A stretch of 64,000 bases of DNA from CAIWHR01 sp963726775 (GTDB lineage Bacteria; Pseudomonadota; Gammaproteobacteria; Burkholderiales; Casimicrobiaceae), in NCBI GenBank assembly GCA_963726775.1, contig CAVSDL010000001.1, positions 992,001 to 1,056,000 on the forward strand, written 5' to 3'. The notes under the pieces were generated by a model. The model was given only the letters and a program-made list of their open reading frames with translations, was not told the origin of the DNA and did no database searches. Shown one piece after another: positions 21,632-27,893 of the stretch. The translations under genes and the position numbers were made by a program. Position 1 is the stretch's first letter, and each line of letters opens with the position of its first letter.

Positions 21632-22003
21632 ATGGCCGTCGTCCGATACCTTGTCGCCGATGTCGATATCGCGGTAGCGTTCTACATCGACATGCTTGAC
21701 TTCGAATTGGTGGAACGGTGGGGCCCACCTTTTGCCATGGTAAAGCGTGGCGACCTCTTGCTATGGCTAAGCGGCCCGGGCAGTTCGGCGTCGCGTCCGC
21801 TTACCGATGGTTCCAAGCCTGCGTCCGGCGGCTGGAATAGGCTGGTGCTGGAAACTGCGAATCTTGTATCGCTAGTCGAAAAGCTGAGACAATCTGGCAC
21901 GCACTTTCGTAGTGAAATCATTTCGGGTCCGGGTGGAAAGCAAATTCTGGTCAATGACCCTTCCGGCAACCTCATAGAATTGTTCGAGCCGAGTGGTCCA
22001 TGA
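21632..22003 (+). CDS. VOC family (glyoxalase/dioxygenase fold) protein
   Basis: 123 residues: VVRYLVADVDIAVAFYIDMLDFELVERWGPPFAMVKRGDLLLWLSGPG, then NRLVLETANLVSLVEKLRQSG and GPGGKQILVNDPSGNLIELFEP. Two beta-alpha-beta modules, with the final D-P-x-G-N-x-I-E-L-F metal-ligand strand. Could act in fosfomycin- or bleomycin-type resistance or as an isomerase; nothing distinguishes these. Confidence 0.9.
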   Translation: MAVVRYLVADVDIAVAFYIDMLDFELVERWGPPFAMVKRGDLLLWLSGPGSSASRPLTDGSKPASGGWNRLVLETANLVSLVEKLRQSGTHFRSEIISGPGGKQILVNDPSGNLIELFEPSGP

Positions 22004-22022
22004 GTACGCCAAGAGATCCCCG

Positions 22023-22412
22023 GTGAAGGTTCTCGCCATCGCTATCGGTCTTCTCCTCGCTGCCATCGGCCTCGTTGGCGTCGTAGCGCCCTTGCTCATC
22101 CTCGAGTTTGGGCGATCGTTGCTAACACCAATAGCCCTATACGCCGTTGCTGCCTTCCGCATTGGTGCTGGGGTTGTGCTGGTGCTGGCGGCCGCTGATT
22201 CGCGCCTGCCTACCGTGTTTCGCTTTTTTGGTACAGTCATCATCCTCGCGGGTGTGTTCACCTTGTTTCTAGGGGTCGAGCACTCGCGCGCCATTCTTGA
22301 TTGGTGGTCGAGTCAGGGGTCACTATTCATGCGGCTCTGCCTAGGTGGACCCATGGCAGTGGGCCTCTTCATTGTCTATTCGCTCACATCGCCGCGCCGC
22401 GCCGCCGCCTAA
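22023..22412 (+). CDS. small integral membrane protein
   Basis: 129 residues from GTG, though an upstream GTG at 21993 overlapping the VOC gene is possible. Four membrane segments: VLAIAIGLLLAAIGLVGVVAPLLIL, ALYAVAAFRIGAGVVLVLAA, RFFGTVIILAGVFTLFLG, LCLGGPMAVGLFIVYSL. It ends RRAAA with the attC stop. Forms a two-gene cassette with the VOC protein. Confidence 0.7.
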   Translation: MKVLAIAIGLLLAAIGLVGVVAPLLILEFGRSLLTPIALYAVAAFRIGAGVVLVLAAADSRLPTVFRFFGTVIILAGVFTLFLGVEHSRAILDWWSSQGSLFMRLCLGGPMAVGLFIVYSLTSPRRAAA

Positions 22413-22478
22413 CCATCGTTCAACGCGGACCAACGGCGGGCCTTCGGCCGGGCGGCCGGTTAACTTGATTCGTTAGGC
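22407..22478 (+). repeat. attC site 36
   Basis: R'' GCCTAAC at 22407-22413, R' GTTAGGC at 22472-22478. 72 bp. Confidence 0.85.
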
Positions 22479-22512
22479 GGCAACTTACCGACGTGGCATC
22501 GAGGTACTAGAC

Positions 22513-22782
22513 ATGTGCCGAAACATCAAAACACTCTTCAATTTCGCTCCTCCGGTGACGGGAGACGAGATTCGTGCTGCTTCGCTTCAATTCGTGCGAA
22601 AGGTTAGCGGCTTCAATCGACCATCCAAAGCAAATGAAGCTGCGTTCCTGGCTGCGGTCGAAGGGATCACCGCAATCTCCGGCACTCTTCTTAGCTCCTT
22701 GGAAACGAGTGCGGCGCCGAAGTACCGTGAAGTGGAAGCCGCGAAAGCACGCGAACGTTCTGTCCGACGGTTCCCAGGGTAA
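22513..22782 (+). CDS. DUF2277 family protein
   Basis: 89 residues. The whole protein follows the DUF2277 pattern: MCRNIKTLFNFAPPVTGDEIRAASLQFVRKVSGFN at the N-terminus and REVEAAKARERSVRRF at the C-terminus. Family members are common in soil bacteria and have no assigned function. Full length. Confidence 0.92.
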   Translation: MCRNIKTLFNFAPPVTGDEIRAASLQFVRKVSGFNRPSKANEAAFLAAVEGITAISGTLLSSLETSAAPKYREVEAAKARERSVRRFPG

Positions 22783-22791
22783 CCGTATGCG

Positions 22792-22875
22792 GCCGAACCC
22801 GGCGCTCGACACGGACGTCCCGCGTGCAGGGTTTCGCCCCGGCAGCGGGCCGCCGGTCAGCGTGATTCGTTAGGC
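22792..22875 (+). repeat. attC site 37
   Basis: R'' GCCGAAC at 22792-22798, R' GTTAGGC at 22869-22875. 84 bp. Confidence 0.85.
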
Positions 22876-22878
22876 GCC

Positions 22879-23955
22879 ATGAACGCACTGCCGCCGTACT
22901 CCGTCGTATCAGCGATCAGCTTTGTCGCTGAGCATGGTGTCGTGCTTGCCTCTGCCAAAGGTCAGGCGCCGCGCCTCATAGACGCAATCGCAGGAGAGGT
23001 TATTCTAGGCCACTGGTGGTCTCATTCCCGAGCCAACGCTATCTACAACGTACTTACCGAAGTTCAAGACTCGCCCGAAGTCTTGGTGTGCAGGCTCCTG
23101 AAGGGCAAGATAACCCTTGTTCATCGGCGCCTATGGGCTGCCTTGGCCCGCCTGGCCGATAGGTTCGAGCCCGGGCAAATTGCCAGGGTTGTTGAAGAAC
23201 ACACCGAGACAGGTCGCCATGCGACTGCGGAGACGCCCTTTCCGAATTGGGTACCTGCCGGTCTACTTGAAGCTGCCAGCGCCTTGTCCGAGGCGGATGC
23301 TCTCGCGCTCATCGGGCACTACATCCCAGCCTCACGGTCGGTCAGAGGACGTTGGCGCCCAGGCACGGCCCCAAACATGGCCGATCCAGCCCGGGCAAGC
23401 CCAAATGCACGTCAAACCGATGACCTCGCGGATCGAATCGAGATCGTTGATGCAGATCCGTCTTGGCCAACTCAATTTGAAATGGAAGCACGGATATTGC
23501 GCGAGGCTCTCACCAAGTTCTCGTCGGTGCGGATTGAACATTTCGGCAGTACCGCTGTGCCCAACCTCGGAGCCAAACCGATAATCGACATTATGGTGAT
23601 CTGTCCCGATCAGAACATGTGGCCGGCGTTGGTCAATGTTCTTGTTGCGCTTGGATATGTTTATTGGGCCGAGAATCCACGGAAGGACCGTATGTTTTTC
23701 GTCAAAGGCCTTCCACCGCAAAGTTCGCGTCGCACTCACCATGTACATGTCCGGGTTACATCGGATGCCGTCGCGGAATTGCGGTTTCGCGATGCGCTTC
23801 GCGCCAATCGGCAGCTTGCCGATCGCTACGAGCAACACAAACGCGCTTTGGCGATTGAACATCCGACGGATCGCGAGGCGTACACGGAAGGCAAGACAGC
23901 CTTTGTAGCCGCGGTTCTTGGCGTTACAGGTGAAGTGCATGAAACCGCCGCCTAA
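22879..23955 (+). CDS. two-domain protein: DNA-binding-like N-domain fused to GrpB/UPF0157 nucleotidyltransferase
   Basis: 358 residues, the longest cassette gene here. Residues 10-155 resemble a small stand-alone protein of unknown role (FVAEHGVVLASAKG, GHWWSHSRANAIY, SPEVLVCRLLKGKITLVHRRLWAALARLA, TPFPNWVP). After a Pro/Arg/Ala linker (about 150-180), residues 185-345 form a GrpB domain: IEIVDADPSWPTQFEMEA, RIEHFGSTAVPNLGAKPIIDIMV (nucleotidyltransferase G-S-T-A-V and D-I-M) and HVHVRVTSD. Such domains are normally separate proteins. It ends Glu-Thr-Ala-Ala with the attC stop. Confidence 0.85.
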   Translation: MNALPPYSVVSAISFVAEHGVVLASAKGQAPRLIDAIAGEVILGHWWSHSRANAIYNVLTEVQDSPEVLVCRLLKGKITLVHRRLWAALARLADRFEPGQIARVVEEHTETGRHATAETPFPNWVPAGLLEAASALSEADALALIGHYIPASRSVRGRWRPGTAPNMADPARASPNARQTDDLADRIEIVDADPSWPTQFEMEARILREALTKFSSVRIEHFGSTAVPNLGAKPIIDIMVICPDQNMWPALVNVLVALGYVYWAENPRKDRMFFVKGLPPQSSRRTHHVHVRVTSDAVAELRFRDALRANRQLADRYEQHKRALAIEHPTDREAYTEGKTAFVAAVLGVTGEVHETAA

Positions 23956-24033
23956 CCCGGCGCTCAACACGGACGTCCCGCATGCGGGGCTTCGTCCCGG
24001 CAGCGGGCAGTCGGTTAACTTGATTTGTTAGGC
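23950..24033 (+). repeat. attC site 38
   Basis: R'' GCCTAAC at 23950-23956, R' GTTAGGC at 24027-24033. 84 bp. Confidence 0.88.
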
Positions 24034-24044
24034 GGCAAACGAAC

Positions 24045-24488
24045 ATGACGAGCGGCGAGACTCAAGGTGGTTGTCTGTGCGGTTCCATTCGCTATCGAAT
24101 CACGGATTTGCCACTCGCTCAAAGCCTTTGCTATTGCAGATCGTGCCGACTTGCTACGGGCGCGCCGTCCGTTGCATGGATCGTGGTTAGGCGTATTGAT
24201 TCCGGATATGTCAGAGGCGACCCGATGCGGTTTTGTTTCTCGTCCTCCGTGGTTAGGACATTTTGTGGGATGTGTGGGACGCCGCTGACCTATCAACATG
24301 CCGAAGATCCGGACACAATCGATCTAACCACGGCAACGCTTGATCATCCTGAGGCATTTCCACCGACTCGTGACCTTTGGTTTGAACACAAGCTCGCTTG
24401 GGAGCCTTCAAATGCGAATCTTCAGCACTATCAGAAGAGAGGTTCGGAGGGCTCGGCCAATGCGACAGCGCGAGCGAAGCGCACGTAA
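24045..24488 (+). CDS. GFA-family zinc protein
   Basis: 147 residues: GGCLCGSIRYRI, CYCRSCRLATGAP, FCGMCGTPLTY as zinc motifs, then PDTIDLTTATLDHPEAFPPTRDLWFEHKLAW, typical of GFA proteins. The C-terminal 20 residues are Ala/Lys/Arg-rich. Its stop overlaps the ATG of the next gene (TAATG), so the two form a translationally coupled two-gene cassette. Confidence 0.92.
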   Translation: MTSGETQGGCLCGSIRYRITDLPLAQSLCYCRSCRLATGAPSVAWIVVRRIDSGYVRGDPMRFCFSSSVVRTFCGMCGTPLTYQHAEDPDTIDLTTATLDHPEAFPPTRDLWFEHKLAWEPSNANLQHYQKRGSEGSANATARAKRT

Positions 24489-24910
24489 TGCGAACGTCGA
24501 CATTTTGGTGGCTGTCGCTCGGCTTGGCGGGCGTACTTGAATGCGGTATCGCCCTCTATCACGCGGTGCTTCCCTATCATATGGAGTGGGCCCGAGGATT
24601 GAGTGGCGTTCCGGACAGTTTGGCGTGGGCCATCTTCGCCCTCAACTTTTCTTGGAGCCTTCTTGTCTTTCTGGCCGGTTGCCTGATCATTTACGCAGCC
24701 CGTCTCGGACCGGCGGCTGGGCGTTTTGCTAAGCGGACGGTCTTTACGGTAGGTCTTTTCTGGCTAATTCATGGTTTCTATACGTGGCTAAATCCGCTGC
24801 CGCTCCCCGCCTCGCTAGTGTGGCTACGCGCTCTACTCGGCGGGTTTCCGGTCATCGTGGTGGCACTGCACTGGCTGCCGTTGGCGGTGTATCGGCAGCA
24901 TTCCACATAG
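24488..24910 (+). CDS. integral membrane protein
   Basis: 140 residues with four hydrophobic segments: FWWLSLGLAGVLECGIALYH, LAWAIFALNFSWSLLVFLAGCLIIY, VFTVGLFWLIHGFYTWL and LLGGFPVIVVALHWLPLAV. Membrane-embedded histidines and tryptophans are noticeable. Unknown function; coupled to the GFA gene. Confidence 0.7.
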   Translation: MRTSTFWWLSLGLAGVLECGIALYHAVLPYHMEWARGLSGVPDSLAWAIFALNFSWSLLVFLAGCLIIYAARLGPAAGRFAKRTVFTVGLFWLIHGFYTWLNPLPLPASLVWLRALLGGFPVIVVALHWLPLAVYRQHST

Positions 24911-24943
24911 GGCACTCGCGTTGGCAAACGCCTCCCCATTGCC

Positions 24944-24960
24944 GCCTAACCCGGCGCTCA
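24944..24960 (+). repeat. attC site 39, truncated after 17 bases
   Basis: R'' GCCTAAC plus CCGGCGCTCA, then directly the middle of a relE-like gene. Same breakpoint as sites 13 and 25. Confidence 0.8.
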
Positions 24961-25103
24961 GCGAGAAGCTGGCCGGGGTCTCAGCACTGTTTCGCGTTCG
25001 CCAAGGCGCTTACCGAATCATTTGCACGGTCAACGATGCGCAGCGAACCGTGGAGGTCGTTAAGGTTGGCCATCGGCGCGAGGTCTATCGCAGCGCCCCC
25101 TAA
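24961..25103 (+). pseudogene. RelE-family toxin, C-terminal fragment
   Basis: About 47 residues: EKLAGVSALFRVRQGAYRIICTVNDAQRTVEVVKVGHRREVYR. This is the C-terminal half of a RelE toxin, including the catalytic Arg/His-rich end. The N-terminal half and any antitoxin are missing at the truncated attC. The frame remains open into the attC piece, but a functional toxin is unlikely. Confidence 0.8.
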
Positions 25104-25180
25104 CCCGGCGCTCAACCGGACGTCCCGCATGCGGGGGTGCGCCGGCGCAGCGGGCCGCCGGTTAGCTTGATTCGTTGGGC
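25098..25180 (+). repeat. attC site 40
   Basis: R'' CCCTAAC at 25098-25104, R' GTTGGGC at 25174-25180. 83 bp. Confidence 0.88.
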
Positions 25181-25221
25181 GTCATTCGACGTTGTCTCTC
25201 GGACGGAGTTGCATTCTGCGG

Positions 25222-25338
25222 ATGAAAAGTTGCCACGGAAAAAGTTGCCGGCGGAAGGTTCCGCGCTGTATCGCGACTGGCGCTGCTGTTGAGGAAACGC
25301 AGACCGCCATCCGTGAAGCTATCGAGCTTCATCTTTAG
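25222..25338 (+). pseudogene. HicB-like antitoxin, C-terminal fragment
   Basis: A 38-codon frame whose second half, CIATGAAVEETQTAIREAIELHL, is the conserved end of the HicB core. The N-terminal strands are gone, and no HicA partner is present in this cassette. It runs into the right half of an attC. Confidence 0.65.
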
Positions 25339-25353
25339 CTTGTATCGTTAGGC
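25335..25353 (+). repeat. attC site 41, right 19 bases only
   Basis: TTAGCTTGTATC plus R' GTTAGGC at 25347-25353. It is the mirror image of the left-truncated sites: what remains would pair with the 17 bases kept there. Confidence 0.75.
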
Positions 25354-25383
25354 CGCAACAGCACGCGAACACCGAACTGAGCC

Positions 25384-25548
25384 ATGCGACATCTCATTAC
25401 GGTTGCATTTCTCATTGCAGCAGTCGCGGCATATTGGGCCAGCGCCGGCCCAGGCTTGGCTGGTCTGCTCCTCCTAGTTGGGATGCTGTGTGAAGGTGTC
25501 TTCTGGTTACGCTTGGTGCGGCATGAGAAAACGCCGCCCCATTGGTAG
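25384..25548 (+). CDS. small membrane protein
   Basis: 54 codons: MRHLITVAFLIAAVAAYWAS, then GLAGLLLLVGMLCEGVFWLRL and a short polar tail. Two hydrophobic helices. I believe similar micro-proteins are widespread in Proteobacteria without a known role. Confidence 0.6.
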   Translation: MRHLITVAFLIAAVAAYWASAGPGLAGLLLLVGMLCEGVFWLRLVRHEKTPPHW

Positions 25549-25589
25549 GAATCGCTCCCGGCGAATCGGCACGGTTCCTTCGGTTGCCT

Positions 25590-25772
25590 AGTTCCGATTC
25601 GCATACGGTCGGCGGCCGAGTCAGCGAAATGGGGATCGATGTTGGCGCCGGCTATCGCGTGTATTTCACGCGGCGCCGGAAGATCGTTGTCGCCTTATTA
25701 CGTGGCGGAGACAAGTCCACTCAGTCCAAAGACATCGCCCACGCCAAGTTGATGGCGCGGGACATCGCATGA
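25590..25772 (+). pseudogene. RelE/HigB-type addiction module toxin, 5'-truncated
   Basis: Readable from about VGGRVSEMGIDVGAGYRVYFTRRRKIVVALLRGGDKSTQSKDIAHAKLMARDI, the C-terminal two-thirds of the family that pairs with the antidote protein encoded next. The N-terminal third is missing and replaced by unrelated sequence. Confidence 0.75.
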
Positions 25773-25781
25773 GGCTATGCC

Positions 25782-26063
25782 ATGCACACCAGACTCACCG
25801 AATTTGACGCCAGCGCCTACCTCGACAACGACGAAGTAATTGCCGAGTACTTGCCTGCCGCGCTGGACGTTGGAAACCCTGATGTGTTCTTGTCGGCCGT
25901 TGGCAATGTGGCAAAGGCACGCGGCATGAGCGCCATCGCCGAGGGTACTGGCCTCGGGCGCGAGAGCCTCTACAAGGCCTTGGCGTCGGGCTCCAAGCCG
26001 CGTTACGACACTGTGCTCAAGGTGCTGCAAAGCTTGGGCGTCAAGCTCAATGTCACCGCGTAG
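25782..26063 (+). CDS. addiction module antidote protein (HigA-like)
   Basis: 93 residues: the whole length follows the putative addiction module antidote family (LTEFDASAYLDNDEVIAEYL, FLSAVGNVAKARGMSAIAEGTGLGRESLYKALA, DTVLKVLQSLGVKL). A helix-turn-helix lies around residues 45-80. Its toxin partner is truncated, so this antitoxin is orphaned and might still neutralise related toxins elsewhere. Confidence 0.9.
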   Translation: MHTRLTEFDASAYLDNDEVIAEYLPAALDVGNPDVFLSAVGNVAKARGMSAIAEGTGLGRESLYKALASGSKPRYDTVLKVLQSLGVKLNVTA

Positions 26064-26081
26064 GCCACGGATCGTGTTGCA

Positions 26082-26146
26082 GCCTAACCTGCCGTTCAAC
26101 CGGACGTCGCACAAGCGGACCGCCGGTGCTACTTGATTCGTTAGGC
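26082..26146 (+). repeat. attC site 42 (short class)
   Basis: R'' GCCTAAC at 26082-26088, R' GTTAGGC at 26140-26146. 65 bp. Confidence 0.85.
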
Positions 26147-26183
26147 CATACTACAACGTTGCACGCGATCAGATCACTACACC

Positions 26184-26663
26184 ATGAACATCCTCACCGC
26201 CAATCTTCTTCTCAGTACGGTCGTATTTTGGATTGCCGCAAGGCTATATCTTCTGCCGACGTTGCGAGATCTCCAGCCTCGGACCGTGCTGCTCCCCATT
26301 CTCCTGCTCCACTCATTCCGCCATCTGGGACTCATGTTTCTCGCCCCCGGGGCCACCTATCCGGGCATCCCCATCGCCTTTGCGCAGCCCGCGGCACTCG
26401 GCGATCTAGTTGCCGCGTTGCTGGCGTTGCTTGCCATTCCCGCGGTAGCGATGAATTGGAAGGCTGCGCGAGCTCTGCTGTGGATCTTTAGCGTGGAAGG
26501 AACGGTTGATCTCATTGCGGCAATCTCACTGGCCACGGCACATGGAGCCGATGCGTTCATGGGTCCGGCGTACTGGATACCGGCATTCTGGGTCCCAGCG
26601 CTATTGGTGACGCACTACATAACGTTTGTGGTTCTGGTCAAACATTGGAGAGGCGCGGCCTAA
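26184..26663 (+). CDS. integral membrane protein
   Basis: 159 residues, five hydrophobic segments (ILTANLLLSTVVFWIAARLYLL, TVLLPILLLHSFRHLGLMFL, LGDLVAALLALLAIPAVAM, ALLWIFSVEGTVDLIAAISLA, YWIPAFWVPALLVTHYITFVVLV). The HSFRHLG motif inside helix 2 is conserved in homologues I remember. It ends Gly-Ala-Ala with the attC stop. Confidence 0.75.
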   Translation: MNILTANLLLSTVVFWIAARLYLLPTLRDLQPRTVLLPILLLHSFRHLGLMFLAPGATYPGIPIAFAQPAALGDLVAALLALLAIPAVAMNWKAARALLWIFSVEGTVDLIAAISLATAHGADAFMGPAYWIPAFWVPALLVTHYITFVVLVKHWRGAA

Positions 26664-26741
26664 CCCGGCGTTCAACCGGACGTCCCGCCTGCGGCACTGC
26701 CTGTCCACAGTCGCGTCGCCCGTCAACTTGATTCGTTAGGC
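26658..26741 (+). repeat. attC site 43
   Basis: R'' GCCTAAC at 26658-26664, R' GTTAGGC at 26735-26741. 84 bp. Confidence 0.85.
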
Positions 26742-26763
26742 CGCGCGCATCTAGGATGAGAAC

Positions 26764-27183
26764 ATGAAAAAGTCGGGCGCGAGCCAAGGCCAGTCGGCAT
26801 CGGAGTTCATCTCGAAAAGAATCGCCGAACTTGGAGACTGGCGCGGGAAAACCCTCGGCAGAATGCGCAAGTTCATCAAGGAAGCAGACCCGGACGTCGT
26901 CGAGGAGTGGAAGTGGATGGGCACTCCGATCTGGTCGCACGACGGCATCATCTGCACTGGCGAATCCTACAAGAATGTCGTGAAGCTTACCTTCTCCAAA
27001 GGCGCGTCGCTGAAGGATCCGGCCCGTCTCTTCAACTCGAGTCTCGACGGAAAAGTACGCCGCGCGATCGACATCCACGAAGGAGAAGCAGTTGACGAGT
27101 CCGCTTTCAAGGCGCTCGTTCGCCAAGCGGTCGCCCTCAACAGTGCTGGCAAGTCGAAACCTTCGAAGATGGCGAAGTCCTAA
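26764..27183 (+). CDS. DUF1801 family protein
   Basis: 139 residues: ISKRIAELGDWRGKTLGRMRKFIKEADPDVVEEWKWMGTPIW, then SYKNVVKLTFSKGASLKDP and FNSSLDGKVRRAIDIHEGE. This is the YdhG/DUF1801 fold, a small alpha/beta protein with unknown role. Lys/Ser-rich C-terminal tail. Confidence 0.88.
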   Translation: MKKSGASQGQSASEFISKRIAELGDWRGKTLGRMRKFIKEADPDVVEEWKWMGTPIWSHDGIICTGESYKNVVKLTFSKGASLKDPARLFNSSLDGKVRRAIDIHEGEAVDESAFKALVRQAVALNSAGKSKPSKMAKS

Positions 27184-27340
27184 GGGATTCAACCCTGAAC
27201 AGGTCCGACATCGGTGTGGAGGAGGTGTCGCTGTCGTCGAGCTCGGTCACCGCCACGACACATGCCCGCCCAGGCGCAGCGTTCCGCGCTATTGAGCACT
27301 TCCTGCAATTGGCAGCAATAGTCTCATTGAGCCAACCGCA
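27184..27340. other. gene-less cassette tail
   Basis: 157 bases between the DUF1801 stop and the next attC. No frame with recognisable content on either strand. Confidence 0.5.
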
Positions 27341-27403
27341 GCCGAACCCTTCCGTCAGGTGAACGTCCCGCAAACGGGCCGCCCCTTACGTCGAACGTTG
27401 GGC
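27341..27403 (+). repeat. attC site 44, divergent
   Basis: R'' GCCGAAC at 27341-27347, R' GTTGGGC at 27397-27403. The arms are eroded (CAGGTGAACGTCCCGC / GCGGGCCGCCCCTTACG-like). 63 bp. Confidence 0.65.
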
Positions 27404-27560
27404 CCCAATGGCGACATCGCGTGATGTCATCGGGTTACGCGGAAACAGGTCGTAGCCGGTCTGGTCCTCGCAGTCGCGCCGGAGTAATCTGTATTCGTTG
27501 CTGACTTCCGCCACAGACTTTGGCATTGGGTTGGAAGAGTACTCATAGTGGAGGTAACGA

Positions 27561-27746
27561 ATGAAACCCTTTACAACGATTGCGGTTATTGTCTTTTCGC
27601 TCGTCGCGTTGCTCCAACTCCTTCGCGTCGCTATGGGTTGGGATGTCACCGTGGCCGGCATCCTCATTCCGGTTTGGGCGAGCATCATCGCGTGCGTGGT
27701 CGCAGCTGCGCTTGCGTTCATGGTTCGGCGCGAAATGCGAACGTGA
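27561..27746 (+). CDS. small membrane protein
   Basis: 61 residues: FTTIAVIVFSLVALLQLLRVAMGW, then VTVAGILIPVWASIIACVVAAALAFMVRRE. Two helices with a short periplasmic loop. GGAGG lies seven to eight bases before the ATG. Homologous micro-proteins are frequent in Proteobacteria; function unknown. Confidence 0.75.
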   Translation: MKPFTTIAVIVFSLVALLQLLRVAMGWDVTVAGILIPVWASIIACVVAAALAFMVRREMRT

Positions 27747-27810
27747 GTGCTTTGGCCCCAAGGCGGCAGCGCTCCGTAGTGCCATGGTTTTCGAGGCGCA
27801 ATGCCCTTGG

Positions 27811-27893
27811 GCCCACCCCGGCGTTCAACCGGACGCCCCGGGGGCAGCGCTTCGCGCCGGCCTGCGCGTCGCCGGTAAACTGATTCGTTAGGG
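27811..27893 (+). repeat. attC site 45, R' split by an IS
   Basis: R'' has decayed to GCCCACC at 27811-27817. R' reads GTTAG then the IS begins; GTTAGGC reappears after the IS at 29249-29255. Confidence 0.8.
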
